Assembly: GCA_050748485.1 (NCBI GenBank)
Contig: JBOGPP010000127.1
Location: 1-64,000, forward strand
Origin: TH5896 sp050748485
GTDB lineage: Archaea; Thermoproteota; Nitrososphaeria; Nitrososphaerales; Nitrososphaeraceae
Direction: 5' to 3'
DNA: 64,000 nucleotides
Both the position numbers and the translations under genes were made by a program. This document shows positions 53,365 through 63,345 of the stretch, piece by piece. Each line of letters begins with the position of its first letter. The first letter of the stretch is position 1. The notes under the pieces were generated by a model. It was not told where the DNA came from, did not search any database, and saw only the letters and a program-made list of their open reading frames with translations.

Positions 53365-55569
53365 TTGAGTGGATTAACAGCGGCTGAAATCTCCCACCTA
53401 AGAAAATCTTTGAGGCGACATCCAACAGAAACTGAATTCCAAATGGTTGCTGCTCAATGGTCTGAGCATTGTTCTTACAAATCCTCTAGGAAATATATAT
53501 CTCAGCTGCCCATATTGAGAACCCAAATTGGGTTAAACAGCGGTTTTGATGCGGGATTGATCGAGATAGGCAATGACCTTGTTTTAACGGTACGTATCGA
53601 GAGTCACAACCATCCCTCTGCGATTGAGCCATATGGAGGTGCAGCGACAGGTGTTGGCGGGGTGGTTCGAGACATATTGTCAGCGGGAACTAGGCCGATA
53701 GCTCTTATGAACGGTCTCCGCTTTGGAGACATTAATGGTAACAACCCGAAGGTGAATCAACACACACGTTGGCTTCTCAGAAATGTAGTTCGAGGTATTT
53801 CAGATTATGGCAACTGTATTGGGGTTCCAACCATAGGTGGAGAGCTTGAGTTTGATAAATCCTTCGATAACTATTGTTTGGTTGACGTACTGTGTATAGG
53901 CCTCAGTAAGACTAGGGAAATAGTTCCAAATTTCGCTGACACGGAAGATTTGATCTTTCTGTTAGGTGGATCTACAGGCAGAGATGGAATTCACGGAGCG
54001 GCTTTTGCGTCTGCTGGGTTAAATCGCGAAGATAGATCAGCAGTTCAGATACCCGATCCTTTTCTGAAAAAGATACTCATTGAAGCAATCTTGGAGTCAA
54101 CCGAGAAAGGGTATATTAAGGCAATGAAAGATTTAGGCGGGGGCGGTCTGGCATGCTGCTTATCCGAATCGTCCCACAGTTTGGGGAAGGGCTTTGATGT
54201 CGATCTTTCTCGCGTTAGAATAAGAGAAGAAGGAATGACTCCGACAGAAATCTTGATCTCAGAATCTCAAGAAAGAATGTTTCTGATCGCAGGTAAGGAA
54301 AATAGAGAATCACTGGAAAAAATATTTGCTAAGTATGAGATAGGATATTCCATAATTGGGAAAGTCTGCTCTGGCCACAATATCAAGATAAGGCATCATT
54401 CAAAAGTAATAGCAAACATTCCATCGCAAATTGTTGCATGTGCTCCACTTTTGAATAGAAGATCTGCTTATCCATCTCATATGAGAAACAAAGTGGCTAC
54501 AAAGTTACATTTACCAAAGAACCTCGGTCCAGTTTTGTTAGATCTGCTAGGTAGGCCTAACCTTTGCAATCGTTCCTGGATTTACGAACAATACGATTCT
54601 GAGGTCGGATTGAGGACTGTGTTAAGACCAGGAGAAGGCGACTCTTCAATTCTGCGGTTAGTTAACGGAAAGTATGTTGCAATGTCCCTCGATGGTAACT
54701 GCAGACGATGTTACCTCGACCCATATCAAGGAACCCTCGGATGTTTATCCGAAGCAGTACGCAATGTAATCTGCTCTGGCGCTTCTCCTGTGGGGCTAGT
54801 TGACCACCTACAATTCGGTAGTCCAGAAAATCCGGAGGTGTTTTGGACATTCCAGCAATCAGTAGGAGCAATTAAGGACTATTGTGATGCCTTTAGGCTA
54901 CCTGTAATAGGAGGAAAAGTGAGTTTTTATAATGAGAAAAATGATTCACCAATAAAGCCATCACCAGTTATAGGCGCGATAGGTATAGGCGACAATCTGG
55001 AAAACATTGGCAAAGCGAGGCTAAGTCCGCGCTGCCACATATTTGTAATTGGTTTCACTAAAGAGGAATTGGGTGGATCAGAATATTACCTATCGTTTCA
55101 TAAGAGTGAGAGTGGAAAAGTTCCCAGGCTCGACTTTGCTGAGGACAAAAAAAACGCGTCGGCAGTCTCTAATCTTATGGCAGGCGGTGTAGTGAAAGGC
55201 GTTCATGATTGTTCTAAAGGGGGCATCGCAATAGCGTTGGCTGAGTCAGCCATAAATGGAAATACTGGTTTTGATATAGACATTTCGTTGGCGTCAAATA
55301 GCTGTGATAGAATAGACAGCCTTATGTTTTCGGAATCCAATTCACGATATGTGGTCACAACTGAGAAACCAAAGGAATTGAGTGAGATCCTAACAAATTG
55401 CAAGACCCGTATCCACTGCAGAAAGATTGGCCATACTTCTGATTCAGCAACGAATGACACCGTTCAGTATCGTAAAGGGAACCAAGTTCTAGTTAACCTA
55501 GAATTAGAAAAATTAAGGCTTGCCTATAATAACTCTCTTGAAAATATGCTGAACGATGTAGGGATATGA
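53365..55569 (+). CDS. purL: phosphoribosylformylglycinamidine synthase subunit PurL
   Basis: The synthetase subunit (small-PurL type, 734 aa). SEHCSYKSS near residue 32, the ESHNHPSAIEPYGGAATGVG loop near 77 and the second half with MSLDGNCRRCYLDPYQG and GGKVSFYNE are diagnostic. Start is a TTG just before the conserved helix. It forms an operon with purQ. Confidence 0.96.
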   Translation: MSGLTAAEISHLRKSLRRHPTETEFQMVAAQWSEHCSYKSSRKYISQLPILRTQIGLNSGFDAGLIEIGNDLVLTVRIESHNHPSAIEPYGGAATGVGGVVRDILSAGTRPIALMNGLRFGDINGNNPKVNQHTRWLLRNVVRGISDYGNCIGVPTIGGELEFDKSFDNYCLVDVLCIGLSKTREIVPNFADTEDLIFLLGGSTGRDGIHGAAFASAGLNREDRSAVQIPDPFLKKILIEAILESTEKGYIKAMKDLGGGGLACCLSESSHSLGKGFDVDLSRVRIREEGMTPTEILISESQERMFLIAGKENRESLEKIFAKYEIGYSIIGKVCSGHNIKIRHHSKVIANIPSQIVACAPLLNRRSAYPSHMRNKVATKLHLPKNLGPVLLDLLGRPNLCNRSWIYEQYDSEVGLRTVLRPGEGDSSILRLVNGKYVAMSLDGNCRRCYLDPYQGTLGCLSEAVRNVICSGASPVGLVDHLQFGSPENPEVFWTFQQSVGAIKDYCDAFRLPVIGGKVSFYNEKNDSPIKPSPVIGAIGIGDNLENIGKARLSPRCHIFVIGFTKEELGGSEYYLSFHKSESGKVPRLDFAEDKKNASAVSNLMAGGVVKGVHDCSKGGIAIALAESAINGNTGFDIDISLASNSCDRIDSLMFSESNSRYVVTTEKPKELSEILTNCKTRIHCRKIGHTSDSATNDTVQYRKGNQVLVNLELEKLRLAYNNSLENMLNDVGI

Positions 55570-55678
55570 TTCCTCGCTGCTCTTCTCAGTATGACTTTCA
55601 TTCAAGATCCAGATGTACTATGATTACAATGGATTATAGTAGGGAGATGAGTAGCTCAAATCTAATGAGAGGCGGGAA

Positions 55679-57121
55679 ATGATTCACGAAAACTGTGGCG
55701 TTGTCGGTATCTTTTCGATGGATAGAATTAACGTGATACCTTTCGTGATTGACTGCCTGCGAGCACTTCAGCATAGAGGCCAAGAAGCTTGGGGCGTGGC
55801 GGTTCCCAGGAAGCTTCCTTTAAAACGAATTGGATTGGTATCGTCTTCAGCAAACGAATTTGCCGCTGTCACGAAGAAGTACGAATCTCACGCCGCTATT
55901 GGACATGTACGTTATTCTACAACTGGCAAGAGTACCTTAAATAATGCACAACCGATCAAGGTGAAAGAGCTTTGTATTGCCCATAATGGGACAATTGCAA
56001 ATGTGGATCAGTTGACATCAATGGTAGGTGGTTGCTCATTTACGCCTCAGTCAATGACCGACACACTAGTTGCTGCACAGCATCTAGCAGGGCATCTCGC
56101 AAAAAAAAATGACATAACTGAGGCGCTCACTATCCTAAAACAGGAAATGATCGGTTCGTTCTGCTTCACATTTTTAACCGGAGACGGGTCGGTCTACGCA
56201 GCAAGGGATCCGAAAGGGTTTAGGCCCCTTGTTGTCGGATTACACAAACCTTCTAACACCTACATTGTGGCATCTGAATCCTGTGCCCTCTCTGCTGTGG
56301 GGGCATACTTGCTAAGGGACGTGGAGCCTGGTGAGATACTTCAGATCAACGATACTGGACTTAGATCTGAATATTTCGCAAGAGAGAATCCTCATGCGCA
56401 TTGTGCATTTGAATACACATACTTTGCACATCCCACTAGTATTATGGAAGGTGTTAATGTATACGCAGCTCGTAAACGTATTGGTGAATTCTTGGCGAGA
56501 GAATTTAAGTTTCCTGACGCAGACCTTGTGATACCGGTTCCAGATTCAGCTCGTCCGGCCGCCCTTGGATACGCACTTGAAGCTGGACTCCCATTCGAGG
56601 AAGGGCTAATGAAGAACAGATATAGCAAGAAGGGGTCGATGCGGAGCTTTATCGAGCCTTATCATGAGACACGGGTAGAAATTAACAAAGGGATCATTCC
56701 GCTGGCCGACGTGATACGGGGAAAAAATATCGTCGTCGTGGATGATAGCATAGTTAGAGGGATAAGTTCTGCCTCAATAATAAAAATGCTTAGAGAGTAC
56801 GGGGCAAAGAAGATTAGTATGATAGTAACCTATCCGCCAGTTCGTTATCCCTGTTATGCTGGCATTGACTTTCCTTCTCAGGAAGAACTCTTGGCGTACC
56901 AACAGGTGCAGGAAGATACGGTCGAAACCACAGATATTGCACACAAGGTTGCACACTCCTTGGGAGCAGATTTTGTTGCTTATAATAAGACGTCCACACT
57001 TGCAAAGGCTATCAATATAGCAGAAAAGGAGTTGTGCTTTACTTGCACAACTGGTGACTATTCGCCACTGGGGGTCAAACCATTGTTTAAATCTCGTGCA
57101 GTGTTGAAGGGTAGAAGCTAA
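55679..57121 (+). CDS. purF: amidophosphoribosyltransferase
   Basis: PurF catalyses the first committed purine step. The N-terminal nucleophile is Cys6 (MIHENCGVVGIFS), implying removal of a five-residue propeptide. The PRPP loop VVVDDSIVRGISS lies at about 351-363. The C-terminus holds a conserved CFTCTTGDYSP segment, likely iron-sulfur ligands as in B. subtilis. Convergent with purE, overlapping its end by four bases. Confidence 0.95.
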   Translation: MIHENCGVVGIFSMDRINVIPFVIDCLRALQHRGQEAWGVAVPRKLPLKRIGLVSSSANEFAAVTKKYESHAAIGHVRYSTTGKSTLNNAQPIKVKELCIAHNGTIANVDQLTSMVGGCSFTPQSMTDTLVAAQHLAGHLAKKNDITEALTILKQEMIGSFCFTFLTGDGSVYAARDPKGFRPLVVGLHKPSNTYIVASESCALSAVGAYLLRDVEPGEILQINDTGLRSEYFARENPHAHCAFEYTYFAHPTSIMEGVNVYAARKRIGEFLAREFKFPDADLVIPVPDSARPAALGYALEAGLPFEEGLMKNRYSKKGSMRSFIEPYHETRVEINKGIIPLADVIRGKNIVVVDDSIVRGISSASIIKMLREYGAKKISMIVTYPPVRYPCYAGIDFPSQEELLAYQQVQEDTVETTDIAHKVAHSLGADFVAYNKTSTLAKAINIAEKELCFTCTTGDYSPLGVKPLFKSRAVLKGRS

Positions 57122-57627
57122 GATTTCTTAGCATTAAGCTCTTCCTCAACCCTCTCTGCGCTAGCAATCACCTTCCCCCTCATATCAACACGATAGCATT
57201 CTAGTTTAGAAAGAATTTCGTGATACTTAATAGCTAATATTTGACATGCGAGTATTGCCGCATTGGCTGAACCATTTATGGCAACCGTAGCAACAGGGAT
57301 CCCTGAGGGCATCTGGGCTATTGACAGAAGAGAATCAATTCCGTCAAGGCTAGAGGTTTTAATGGGGACACCTATGACCGGCAATAGCGTAACTGAAGCA
57401 ATCATGCCAGGTAGGTGAGCTGCACCTCCTGCTCCGGCAATTATTACTTCCAACCCTCTTTCTTTGGCACCTTCTCCATATGATATCATCTCATGAACAG
57501 TCCTATGTGCAGAAACGATCTTTATCTCATGCGCTATTTCAAAGTGTAGCAAAGTATCTGACGCCTTTTTCATTACGGGAAGATCTGATTCGCTCCCCAT
57601 TATGATCCCGACTAGCATACTATTCAT
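57118..57627 (-). CDS. purE: N5-CAIR mutase
   Basis: Class I PurE: GIIMGSESDLPVMKKASDTL at about 7-26, SAHRTVHEM near 39, and AGAGGAAHLPGMIAS near 66. With PurK it converts AIR to CAIR. Length (169) is normal. It lies eight nt after the purK stop, forming a purK-purE operon on the reverse strand. Confidence 0.95.
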   Translation of the reverse strand: MNSMLVGIIMGSESDLPVMKKASDTLLHFEIAHEIKIVSAHRTVHEMISYGEGAKERGLEVIIAGAGGAAHLPGMIASVTLLPVIGVPIKTSSLDGIDSLLSIAQMPSGIPVATVAINGSANAAILACQILAIKYHEILSKLECYRVDMRGKVIASAERVEEELNAKKS

Positions 57628-57634
57628 AATTACA

Positions 57635-58804
57635 TCAAGTCTTGCTTATTATTCTTAAATTACTCTTTGCTTTTTTCGATTTATTGATTGCATCCGAGAG
57701 GGAGCTAGCGGTTATTGTTACATGACCGAGCTTTCGCCTAGGTTTTGAAATACGTTTACCATACAGATGCAATTTCAGTCCTTCTATGCTTAGAAGCTCG
57801 TGTAGGCCATCCAAATAGTATTCACCCTCAAATCCTGTTGGTCCCAATATATTGACCATCACCGTCGGAGACCTTAGGCGAGGCTTCGGAAGTGGTAGGT
57901 TCAAGATAGCTCTGATATGTTGTTCAAACTGAGAGATAGAGCAACCTTCAATACTATAGTGCCCGGAATTGTGTGGCCTAGGAGCAATTTCATTAATCAG
58001 AATCTCTCCATTTGAGTTTAGGAACATTTCAACACAAAAAATTCCTGAACCCTTTAAGACATCTACTGTCCTTTCTGCTATTTCTCGAGCCTCCTTCTCT
58101 TTACTCTTGGGTATCCTCGCAGGAACCAAAGTAGTATCCAGAATGCTGTTAGAATGTTTATTCTCTGCCACAGGAAAGGAGGAGACTTGGCCAGATTCAT
58201 TTCTGGCAACCATGACAGAGAGTTCCTTCTTGAAATGTATGACCTCTTCAACCATCCACTTTCCAAGGCTATTCCTATTTGCTGCGTTAATGATATCCTT
58301 CTCAGCGTAAATTAGTCGGTTCCCTCTTCCGTCGTACGAATCCTCGCAAGCCTTCAAAATTAGGGGGAATCGATCTGAGATAATATTCCCACTTTGGGCA
58401 ATGTCTTCCACTAAAGCAAAATTAGGAACAGGCAAATTTTTTTCTTGCAAAAAGACCTTCTGTCGATACTTGTTCTGAATTATTTTCAGAGTCTCTGGAG
58501 CGGGATGGATAGTCTTTTTAGCAAGACTTAAATCTAGAAGAACGTCCGAATCTGCCAATTCTATTTCGTAAGTAAGAACATCAACGAGCTCTGACAGTTT
58601 CCTTATAGCAGTCTGGTTTCTGAAATTGGCGACCAGCAGATCATCTACTACCGATGAGGCAGGACATTCTGGGTCTGGATCCAGAATATGCACTTTAATT
58701 GACATACGCTTTGCTTCTTGCGCAATCATCTTCCCCAACTGACCACCTCCAATAATTCCAATTGACGGCTCATGTTGAGGAATGATTCGCGTTGTATTGT
58801 ACAA
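57635..58804 (-). CDS. purK: N5-carboxyaminoimidazole ribonucleotide synthase
   Basis: An ATP-grasp enzyme that carboxylates AIR using bicarbonate. IGIIGGGQLGKMIAQEAKRM starts the N-terminal domain, VEMFLNSNGEILINEIAPRPHNSGH (given as VEMFLN and NEIAPRPHNSGH) the metal-binding centre. Length (389) is normal. Confidence 0.95.
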   Translation of the reverse strand: MYNTTRIIPQHEPSIGIIGGGQLGKMIAQEAKRMSIKVHILDPDPECPASSVVDDLLVANFRNQTAIRKLSELVDVLTYEIELADSDVLLDLSLAKKTIHPAPETLKIIQNKYRQKVFLQEKNLPVPNFALVEDIAQSGNIISDRFPLILKACEDSYDGRGNRLIYAEKDIINAANRNSLGKWMVEEVIHFKKELSVMVARNESGQVSSFPVAENKHSNSILDTTLVPARIPKSKEKEAREIAERTVDVLKGSGIFCVEMFLNSNGEILINEIAPRPHNSGHYSIEGCSISQFEQHIRAILNLPLPKPRLRSPTVMVNILGPTGFEGEYYLDGLHELLSIEGLKLHLYGKRISKPRRKLGHVTITASSLSDAINKSKKAKSNLRIISKT

Positions 58805-58921
58805 TTGAATGTTAAATCATGTCAGTAGTTATACTAATAAACGGTAGTGTTAACTTTTAAAATAGACGGATAAACTCAATTTGATAAATTCAAATAACGC
58901 GGAAAACTGCTTTCCAATGGT

Positions 58922-59350
58922 ATGAAAGATAAAACTAATTTGTTTCAAAAGGTATGTGACGAAGTGATTTCATTAGATGATTCAATTCGGTTTGCCGGCA
59001 TTTCGGACAAAGAGGGGAAGCTACTCGCCGTGTCAGAGCGTCAAAATCTAAAGCCTTTGCTTTCGGATGAAGAAAGGGCTCAGTATGCAATCACGGCAGC
59101 CACAAGACAATACACTAGACTACGCTGGGAGTACCATCTTGGACGAATCCATTACGCGAGTTCCCGATACGAGCATCTTGCCAGAGCGACAATTCCTATT
59201 GCAGATGTGAATAGCACATTATACTACGTGCTTTTACTATCCTTCGACCCTGATATCCAAAATCTTCACAAGCTAATAATGGATACTGTCATTCCAAAAA
59301 TAAGGAAGTGGAAAAAGCGGCTATTATTAGAGAATATGGGAACAAATTGA
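58922..59350 (+). CDS. thaumarchaeal hypothetical protein (142 aa)
   Basis: The protein has alternating helices and strands (RFAGISDKEGKLLAVSER, then YYVLLLSFDP) reminiscent of Roadblock/LC7-like or DUF6659-type proteins seen in thaumarchaea. The FAGISD and ARATIPIAD segments are the likely beta core. Function unknown. It is convergent with the FabG-like SDR and divergent from purK. Confidence 0.65.
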   Translation: MKDKTNLFQKVCDEVISLDDSIRFAGISDKEGKLLAVSERQNLKPLLSDEERAQYAITAATRQYTRLRWEYHLGRIHYASSRYEHLARATIPIADVNSTLYYVLLLSFDPDIQNLHKLIMDTVIPKIRKWKKRLLLENMGTN

Positions 59351-59418
59351 ACGCAATGACAAGGATAACTCATTTAAAGGCCTTTTAGTAAATTTCTGTA
59401 ATACATCGGGTATTAGTA

Positions 59419-60177
59419 TCACTGTTTTGCGGAGATTCCTCCATCTACCGTAATTATGCTACCCGTTACCCACCTTGCGTCAAATGAACACAGAAATGAT
59501 ACAGTTCCTGAAATGTCCTCTGGTGTCCCTATCTTCCTCAATGGAAACGAAGTTTCAAGTAATTTTCGGGCGTTCTCATCCTGCAGGTAAGGATCTATAA
59601 TTGGGCTTTGTATAGTAGATGGAACGACACAATTGCATCTGATACCAAACGGTCCGTACTCAACTGCAATACTCTTGGTTAACATGATTATACCTGCTTT
59701 TGTTACGCCATATATAGACAATGGCACATTCGGTATCGCTCTGATTCCTAACAAGGAGGATATGTTAACTATACTACCACTCTTATTCTTGAGCATAAAC
59801 GGAAGGACAGCCTTTGTCATTCTAAAAGTCCCGAATAGATTCGTATTAATCAGTAGGTTCCACTGTTCCTCCGTCATTAAGTGGAATGGAGTTGGATCAC
59901 TGATAATCCCAGCGTTATTAACCAGAATGTCGACGGTTTCAAATTTGGATACCGTTTGCTCTGCTGCGCTCATCACTTCACCTTCTCGTGTTAGATCTGC
60001 CTTTATTGCAAGGACGTTCTTCTTCTCCTGAATCACTTCAGCAACCTTATCGAGACTTTTCCTATTTCTTCCGATAAGTACAACTTTGCACCCTTCAGAT
60101 GCAAGCCTTTTGACAGTCGCTTTCCCAACTCCACCGGCAGCACCTGTAATTACCGCTACTTTGCCTTTGAGCTTCAT
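59419..60177 (-). CDS. FabG-like short-chain dehydrogenase
   Basis: Classical SDR of 252 residues: GAAGGVGKA at about 12-20, NNAG at about 87-90, catalytic Ser near SLLGIRA and the YGVTK motif near residue 155. The C-terminus WVTGSIITVDGG is typical. NADP-type choice is not readable. Unlike the double SDR at 5949 it keeps all catalytic residues. Substrate unknown; 3-oxoacyl or sugar-alcohol oxidoreductases are family possibilities. Confidence 0.85.
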   Translation of the reverse strand: MKLKGKVAVITGAAGGVGKATVKRLASEGCKVVLIGRNRKSLDKVAEVIQEKKNVLAIKADLTREGEVMSAAEQTVSKFETVDILVNNAGIISDPTPFHLMTEEQWNLLINTNLFGTFRMTKAVLPFMLKNKSGSIVNISSLLGIRAIPNVPLSIYGVTKAGIIMLTKSIAVEYGPFGIRCNCVVPSTIQSPIIDPYLQDENARKLLETSFPLRKIGTPEDISGTVSFLCSFDARWVTGSIITVDGGISAKQ

Positions 60178-60314
60178 TATCGCTAAAATCGCCTAAGTTT
60201 TTAAAGAGTCTTTCGCCTCTGACACGTGGTACTTGTTCTTTATGAGTCATTTACCGAACATAATAATAATACAGCGGAATGTATCTTATTTTACGAAGGA
60301 TTGGTTCTATGATT

Positions 60315-62144
60315 ATGAAGATATTACTAGATACTAGTGCAATAATAGATGGCGAATTTGCTAGAATACTTGAAAGAAGTAAGGATTCTGATTATTCTAC
60401 TATCATCATCCCAGTCGCTGCATTGGACGAATTGCAATCCCAAGCATCCACGAATAAGGAACACGGTTTCATTGGTCTGAATGAAATTAAGAAGATTAGG
60501 GGCCTATGCAAGAACAGGAATATAGAATTGAAATTTGCTGGTGGAAGACCCTCCATGAATGATATTAATTTGGCGACTCGAGGCCGAATTGATGCAATAA
60601 TTAACGAACTTGCATTAATCGAAGAAGCAACATTAGTGACCGCGGATTACGTGCAATCCCAAGTCGCAGAAGCCTATGGTATTCGAACTTGGCATATCCC
60701 TCGCCGTTTTAATAGGACAACTCTAAGCTTTGAAGAATACTTCGACGAACATACAATGAGTGTCCACATGAAAGAAGGTGTTCTACCCGTCGCCAAGAGA
60801 GGTATCCCCGGGGACTTTCGCCTTGAAACCTTGGCCGATAGTCCGACCACGAGGACTGAACTAATGTCGAATGTGAGAGAAATTTCGGAGCTATGCAGGA
60901 ATCATGAAATAGGAACGGTTGAACTCAGCCTAAATGGAGCAACGGTTTATCAATATGGTAACTATAGAGTTGCAGTAACGAAGCCACCGTTTTCTGATGG
61001 CGTGGAAATGACTGTTGTAAAGCCAATTGTGAAACTACGAATTCAGGATTATCAGCTGTCTGACAAGTTAAAGCGCAGACTCGATGAAGCAGCCGAAGGC
61101 ATAGTCATTGCCGGACCACCGGGTTCTGGTAAGAGCACTTTCGCGAGCAGCTTGGCTGAATATTATGTTGATAGAAGTAAGATTGTTAAGACGTTTGAAT
61201 CTCCCAGAGATTTGCAGGTTAAGAAAGAAATTACACAATACGGCCCGTTAGAAGGAAGTTTTGAAAACGCGGTAGATATCTTGCTTCTTGTACGACCAGA
61301 TTACACAGTGTTCGACGAAGTAAGAAGGAGAACAGATTTTGAAGTGTTTTCAGACATGAGACTGGCAGGTGTCGGAATGATAGGAGTCCTTCATGCTTCC
61401 TCCTCGCTAGATGCAATTCAGCGTTTCATCGGACGAATTGAACTTGGAATGATCCCCCACATTATAGACACCATTATTTTTATTAAAAATGGATCAGTAA
61501 GCAAGGTTTTTGATATCTCACTTACCGTTAGGGTCCCATCTGGTATGTCAGAGCCAGACCTGGCGCGGCCTCTCGTTGAAATCAAGGATTTTGAAACACA
61601 GGAGGTAGAATACGAGATTTATACTTACGGCGAGGAAAATGTAGTGGTTCATGTTGGTAGTTTGGGAAAACCTGATATTCAGCAGAATGCCATAAAAAGA
61701 TTGGCATCGGCGCAGATCAAGGACACTATTCGGAGGTTTGATCCGGGAGCAGAAATTAAGATCCTATCGGAGAACAAAATCCAAGTCAGGGTGGATAAGG
61801 AAGCAGTTCCTCGATTAATTGGCAAAGGAGGATCAACAATAAACGAATTGGAAAATGTTCTTGGCGTGAGTATCGACGTCGAGGCGAAAACACCGGCATT
61901 AGGTAAACAAATTGAATTTGATATTATGGAAGCTGGTTCTGCAATCACTTTTCTGACAAATGGAAATGCAGTCGGAAAAGCAATTGACATCTATGTTGAA
62001 AATGATTTTGTTCTAAATAGCCAAGTAGGGAAGAAAGCAAGGGTGAAAATCGACAAGAGGTCGGCGAGCGGCAAAAAATTGATCAACGCTTTCCTTTCCG
62101 GCCAGGAAATAAAGATCTTCCTCAGTAAATCAGTTGACTATTGA
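60315..62144 (+). CDS. PIN-domain ATPase with KH domain (PINA-like)
   Basis: Numbering from the upstream ATG at 60279: a PIN domain (about 14-150; Asp18 in LLDTS and DADY-type acidic residues near 122), a VirB11/PilT-like hexameric ATPase (Walker A GPPGSGKST at 279-287, Walker B DYTVFDE near 341-347) and a KH domain (IGKGGS near 514-519). Sulfolobus PINA of this build binds Holliday junctions and works with Hjm/Hjc. ATG 60315 (MKILLDTSAIIDGE) is the likely start because the preceding residues are not part of the PIN strand. It is a stand-alone gene. Confidence 0.9.
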   Translation: MKILLDTSAIIDGEFARILERSKDSDYSTIIIPVAALDELQSQASTNKEHGFIGLNEIKKIRGLCKNRNIELKFAGGRPSMNDINLATRGRIDAIINELALIEEATLVTADYVQSQVAEAYGIRTWHIPRRFNRTTLSFEEYFDEHTMSVHMKEGVLPVAKRGIPGDFRLETLADSPTTRTELMSNVREISELCRNHEIGTVELSLNGATVYQYGNYRVAVTKPPFSDGVEMTVVKPIVKLRIQDYQLSDKLKRRLDEAAEGIVIAGPPGSGKSTFASSLAEYYVDRSKIVKTFESPRDLQVKKEITQYGPLEGSFENAVDILLLVRPDYTVFDEVRRRTDFEVFSDMRLAGVGMIGVLHASSSLDAIQRFIGRIELGMIPHIIDTIIFIKNGSVSKVFDISLTVRVPSGMSEPDLARPLVEIKDFETQEVEYEIYTYGEENVVVHVGSLGKPDIQQNAIKRLASAQIKDTIRRFDPGAEIKILSENKIQVRVDKEAVPRLIGKGGSTINELENVLGVSIDVEAKTPALGKQIEFDIMEAGSAITFLTNGNAVGKAIDIYVENDFVLNSQVGKKARVKIDKRSASGKKLINAFLSGQEIKIFLSKSVDY

Positions 62145-62291
62145 TTCCATTTTTTGATTTAGGAAGTTATGAAGTAAAATACAGCGGAACATTAGGCTGC
62201 CTAGGGGTCGTTGAACTATGGGCTGACGCACTGGGCCTACAGAAGCTTTATTTAAAAGATCAGCCTCGTTTTAAGGGGCAGGGCGATGTAA

Positions 62292-63320
62292 TTGGGTAAC
62301 TTAAGAAAAGACTATGTTCTTGAAAAGTTTGTAATTCTTCCGTATCAAATGAATAACGCTACTGCAAGCGCGGATGTTCAATCTGGATGTCCTTTCTGTC
62401 CTGGCAACGAATTACTGACTGAGCGGGCCACTCTTGCTCTTGTGGCTAAAGACGGGATCCTCAAGCGGTTATCTGACACTGAGGAGAGTCCGATAGAGGA
62501 ATGGTGTGTTCGCGTGTTTCAGAGCAGCAATCCATCCGTCACAACGTTGGAGACTGTCGATTACACAGATAAGCCTCACTATAGCGAACCAGCATACGGA
62601 TATCATCAGATTGTTGTAGCTTCTCCAGATCACAACGCAAATTTGTCTTCGATATCAATTGAACAATGGACTAATGTCCTTCTTGTCATTCAGGATAGGG
62701 TTAGATGGCTATACACCCAGAAAGGGGTAACTTACGTATCAATTTACGTGAATGATGGAACTGCCGCAGGTGCTGCTTTGTCCCACCCACATTTGAATAT
62801 CCTAACATTGTCCACAATTCCTCCAGTTATAGAAACTGAGGCTGAGGCGGCTCACAAATTCATGAACGAAAACGGAAATTGCCCAGCCTGTCTAACACTT
62901 GGGGTCGAATCAGAGGGACCTAGGCAAATATTATCCACTGATACTTATTTAGCATTCTGTCCCTGGGCATCAAGTTACCCGTACGAATTTTGGATTTATC
63001 CTAAGAAACACATGACTACCTTCTCTAAGATCAGCCAAAAGGAAATAAGCGGATTAGCAATGATTCTAAGAGCAACACTGGGAGGGTTGTCGAGAGCGCT
63101 TAATAATGTTCCCTTTAATTTGGTGTTTCACCTTTCACCTGAAAAGAAAAATAGCAGACAGATTCACTGGCATATCGAGGTATATCCGCAGCTCCATACT
63201 TGGTCCGGTCTTGAACGAGGGTACGGTGTCTATGTGAATAGGATTGGACCTGAGAAGGGCGCGGAGATACTTGGAGCAGCTTGTAGAAAAGAATTGGCCG
63301 AACTTGTGGGTATTACCTGA
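62292..63320 (+). CDS. GalT-like nucleotidyltransferase (HIT superfamily)
   Basis: The 342-residue protein has two HIT-like domains as in galactose-1-phosphate uridylyltransferase. Cys33 and Cys36 (CPFC) are probable zinc ligands. The active-site motif is HPHLN at residues 165-169, where classical GalT has HPHxQ, so the glutamine is replaced by asparagine while the nucleophile His167 is kept. HWHIEVYP near 290 is the second HIT-like motif. The start is a TTG. The substrate might be a different sugar nucleotide or a dinucleotide polyphosphate (ADP-sulfate/ApnA family). Confidence 0.8.
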   Translation: MGNLRKDYVLEKFVILPYQMNNATASADVQSGCPFCPGNELLTERATLALVAKDGILKRLSDTEESPIEEWCVRVFQSSNPSVTTLETVDYTDKPHYSEPAYGYHQIVVASPDHNANLSSISIEQWTNVLLVIQDRVRWLYTQKGVTYVSIYVNDGTAAGAALSHPHLNILTLSTIPPVIETEAEAAHKFMNENGNCPACLTLGVESEGPRQILSTDTYLAFCPWASSYPYEFWIYPKKHMTTFSKISQKEISGLAMILRATLGGLSRALNNVPFNLVFHLSPEKKNSRQIHWHIEVYPQLHTWSGLERGYGVYVNRIGPEKGAEILGAACRKELAELVGIT

Positions 63321-63345
63321 CGCTGCATTAGTTGTTGGTCAACAC

